DNA of 64,000 nucleotides from JBBIRG01 sp964410965 (GTDB taxonomy: Bacteria; CLD3; SB21; JBBIRG01): the NCBI GenBank assembly GCA_964410965.1, contig CAYPIY010000001.1:1-64000 (forward strand), given 5' to 3'. The number at the start of each line of letters is the position of its first letter. Position 1 is the stretch's first letter. Shown one piece after another: positions 62,791 through 64,000 of this stretch. A model generated the notes under the pieces. That model was not told where the DNA came from. It did not search any database and saw only the letters and a program-made list of their open reading frames with translations. The position numbers and the translations under genes are program-made.

Positions 62791-63492
62791 TCAGAATTCT
62801 CTTTTTATTTCCGGCGGCAGAAAAGAAACATCGATATAATTTCTTTTTGCGTTACCGGAATCCACAAGAACCGTCAGTTTTTTAGTCGCAATAAACGGTG
62901 TCGGGTCGGTCCAAAGACGTTCACTCCTGATCGTCATGACTTGTCCGTCAACGGGATTGGGCCATTTACAGATTATGACAAAGGGCGATTTGCCATTGAC
63001 CTTTAGGCTGCGATCATAGAAAACATGATCAAAGTCGGCTTCCACGCGGGTACCGTTTTGCTTCAGCCATTCAATATCCCGCGCCCGGCGGATATGTATG
63101 AACAAAATAATGGCGCCGATGGAACCGAAAACAAGTCCGATTCCTCCAAATACAATTCCGATCAGGATCATTTCTTGCGCACTCTCTAGTTTTGCGTCGC
63201 TTGGATCTTTCGGGTCATAAAGCACATGTACAGAGTTACCTGTTTTGTACTCTGATACCGATGATGAGCCATCGCCCTCGAATGAGCACCGTTGTCCGGT
63301 TTCTGTCCGGAATTCGATGACAGGATAATATTGCTTACCGCTCTCCGAACCTGTACGTTCGATGACTTCGGCAACGGTTCCCTGCGTTTTTAGGGCTGAA
63401 TGCCTGAATGAAAGATCAAAATACGCAACGATTCCGCCGATCCCGATTTGTACAGCCCCGAGTAAACTGAAAACAATCCCGATCATTTTCAT
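62791..63492 (-). CDS. DUF3592 membrane protein
   Basis: 233 residues. TM1 about 4-26. An extracytoplasmic DUF3592 region has TQGTVAEVIERTGSESGKQYYPVIEFRTETGQ and VHVLYDPKDPSDAKLES. TM2 is about 108-130. A C-terminal soluble beta domain (WLKQNGTRVEADFDHVFYDRSLKVNGKSPFVIICKWPNP) follows. The family is widespread and of unknown function. It is transcribed toward pyk and shares the intergenic terminator region. Confidence 0.85.
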   Translation of the reverse strand: MKMIGIVFSLLGAVQIGIGGIVAYFDLSFRHSALKTQGTVAEVIERTGSESGKQYYPVIEFRTETGQRCSFEGDGSSSVSEYKTGNSVHVLYDPKDPSDAKLESAQEMILIGIVFGGIGLVFGSIGAIILFIHIRRARDIEWLKQNGTRVEADFDHVFYDRSLKVNGKSPFVIICKWPNPVDGQVMTIRSERLWTDPTPFIATKKLTVLVDSGNAKRNYIDVSFLPPEIKREF

Positions 63493-63542
63493 GGGTGAAC
63501 CTCACTGATGTTGGCGTTATGGTGTATTAAGAAAAAACAGAA

Positions 63543-64000
63543 TCATCGGATCACCCCTATTTTTCCGGTTTTAGAAAACGTACCTGTCCTGAAATAGTAA
63601 ATATAAATCCCTGCCGGCACCTCGTGATTATGCATATCCCTGCCATTCCAAGTCAGTGCATTGCTTCCGAGATACAAATCCGGCTGCAGGGATAACTTTT
63701 CCTGCCTGTAAATCAGTTTTCCGGAAACGGAATAGATGTCAAAGGACACTTCGTCTTTTTTATTCAGTCGGAATGAGAACGATACTTTATCCGTGAGGCT
63801 AAAAACTTTCACCGGATTCGGATATACCTTAAGGTCCAGATCGTGCGCAACCGTATGGGTCGGCTGAATCGAAAAGGAGTATCCAAAACCGGCATTCGAT
63901 TTCCAGGTTTTGTTGATCACGGCCACAACACAGGTATCTCCCGGTAAAAGATGATCAACCGAAACGGTAGCCGCCGCAGCGTAAAACAAGGAAACGGGCT
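63543..64000 (-). CDS. Sorting-domain protein, 3' end (partial)
   Basis: The reading frame is open to the window edge, so only the C-terminal ~150 residues are seen. Residues from DLDLKVYPNPVKVFSLTDKVSFSF form a FlgD/T9SS type A-like sorting domain ending SKTGKIGVIR, with NALTWNGRDMHNHEVPAGIYIYYF matching the WNGRD...SGVYIYR pattern of the cargo proteins at 44.8-54 kb. The part before it (VSVDHLLPGDTCVVAV) is a beta-rich repeat. A TTG at 63989 is not a real start. Confidence 0.85.
   Translation of the reverse strand, partial: PVSLFYAAAATVSVDHLLPGDTCVVAVINKTWKSNAGFGYSFSIQPTHTVAHDLDLKVYPNPVKVFSLTDKVSFSFRLNKKDEVSFDIYSVSGKLIYRQEKLSLQPDLYLGSNALTWNGRDMHNHEVPAGIYIYYFRTGTFSKTGKIGVIR

Overview
The window is a gene-dense bacterial chromosome segment of moderate GC content. 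I see no mobile elements, prophage genes, CRISPR arrays or rRNA. Several secreted proteins end in the roughly 80-residue sorting domain with the NYPNPFNP motif that the type IX secretion system (T9SS) recognises. Together with a DUF5683-like protein and AAG-rich, lysine-rich coding, this points to the Fibrobacteres-Chlorobi-Bacteroidetes (FCB) superphylum. A lineage outside Bacteroidetes proper (Ignavibacteria, Calditrichota, Marinimicrobia or KSB1-like) seems most likely; this placement is an inference.

Layout. 1-11.6 kb: the classic transcription/translation cluster, tuf end - tRNA-Trp - secE - nusG - rplK - rplA - rplJ - rplL - (attenuator-like hairpin) - rpoB - rpoC, closed by an intrinsic terminator. 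11.6-16.6 kb: a short-chain dehydrogenase, pspA, a single-domain response regulator, an uncharacterised small protein, a membrane gluzincin peptidase and a CsgG/TolB-like TPR protein. 16.7-23.5 kb: a minus-strand run tRNA-Ser - SRP RNA - dnaX - ybaB - recR - geranylgeranyl-reductase-like flavoprotein - unknown - purine nucleoside phosphorylase - alr. dnaX carries an A11 run where slippage in either direction gives an immediate stop, a likely programmed gamma/tau switch.

23.8-33 kb: a sensor kinase, a DUF5683-like protein, two GT-C membrane glycosyltransferases, a methyltransferase, parA-parB and a further glycosyltransferase. 33-43.3 kb: PcrA/UvrD helicase, a giant secreted TPR protein, SuhB-like phosphatase, yajC, a small cytochrome c, a STAS protein, a cyclic-nucleotide-domain histidine kinase and a GT2 glycosyltransferase. 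43.3-54 kb: a beta-CASP metallo-beta-lactamase nuclease, then three tandem T9SS cargo genes: a CHRD/lamin-tail adhesin-like protein, an Omp28/thioredoxin-like protein with CGPC, and a zinc metalloprotease with a P-domain. The first two junctions have a distinctive terminator-promoter architecture.

54-64 kb: a striking fusion of an ECF-transporter-like membrane region to a THEP1-type NTPase, tRNA-Pro, queG, a DUF4301 protein, a P-loop kinase, a RelA/SpoT-type HD protein, a TPR lipoprotein, pyruvate kinase, a DUF3592 membrane protein and the truncated 3' end of another sorting-domain protein. The strongest leads for new biology are the dnaX slippage site and the transporter-THEP1 fusion, followed by the T9SS cargo cassette and the orphan regulators around 13.5-14.3 kb and 40.4-42.4 kb.
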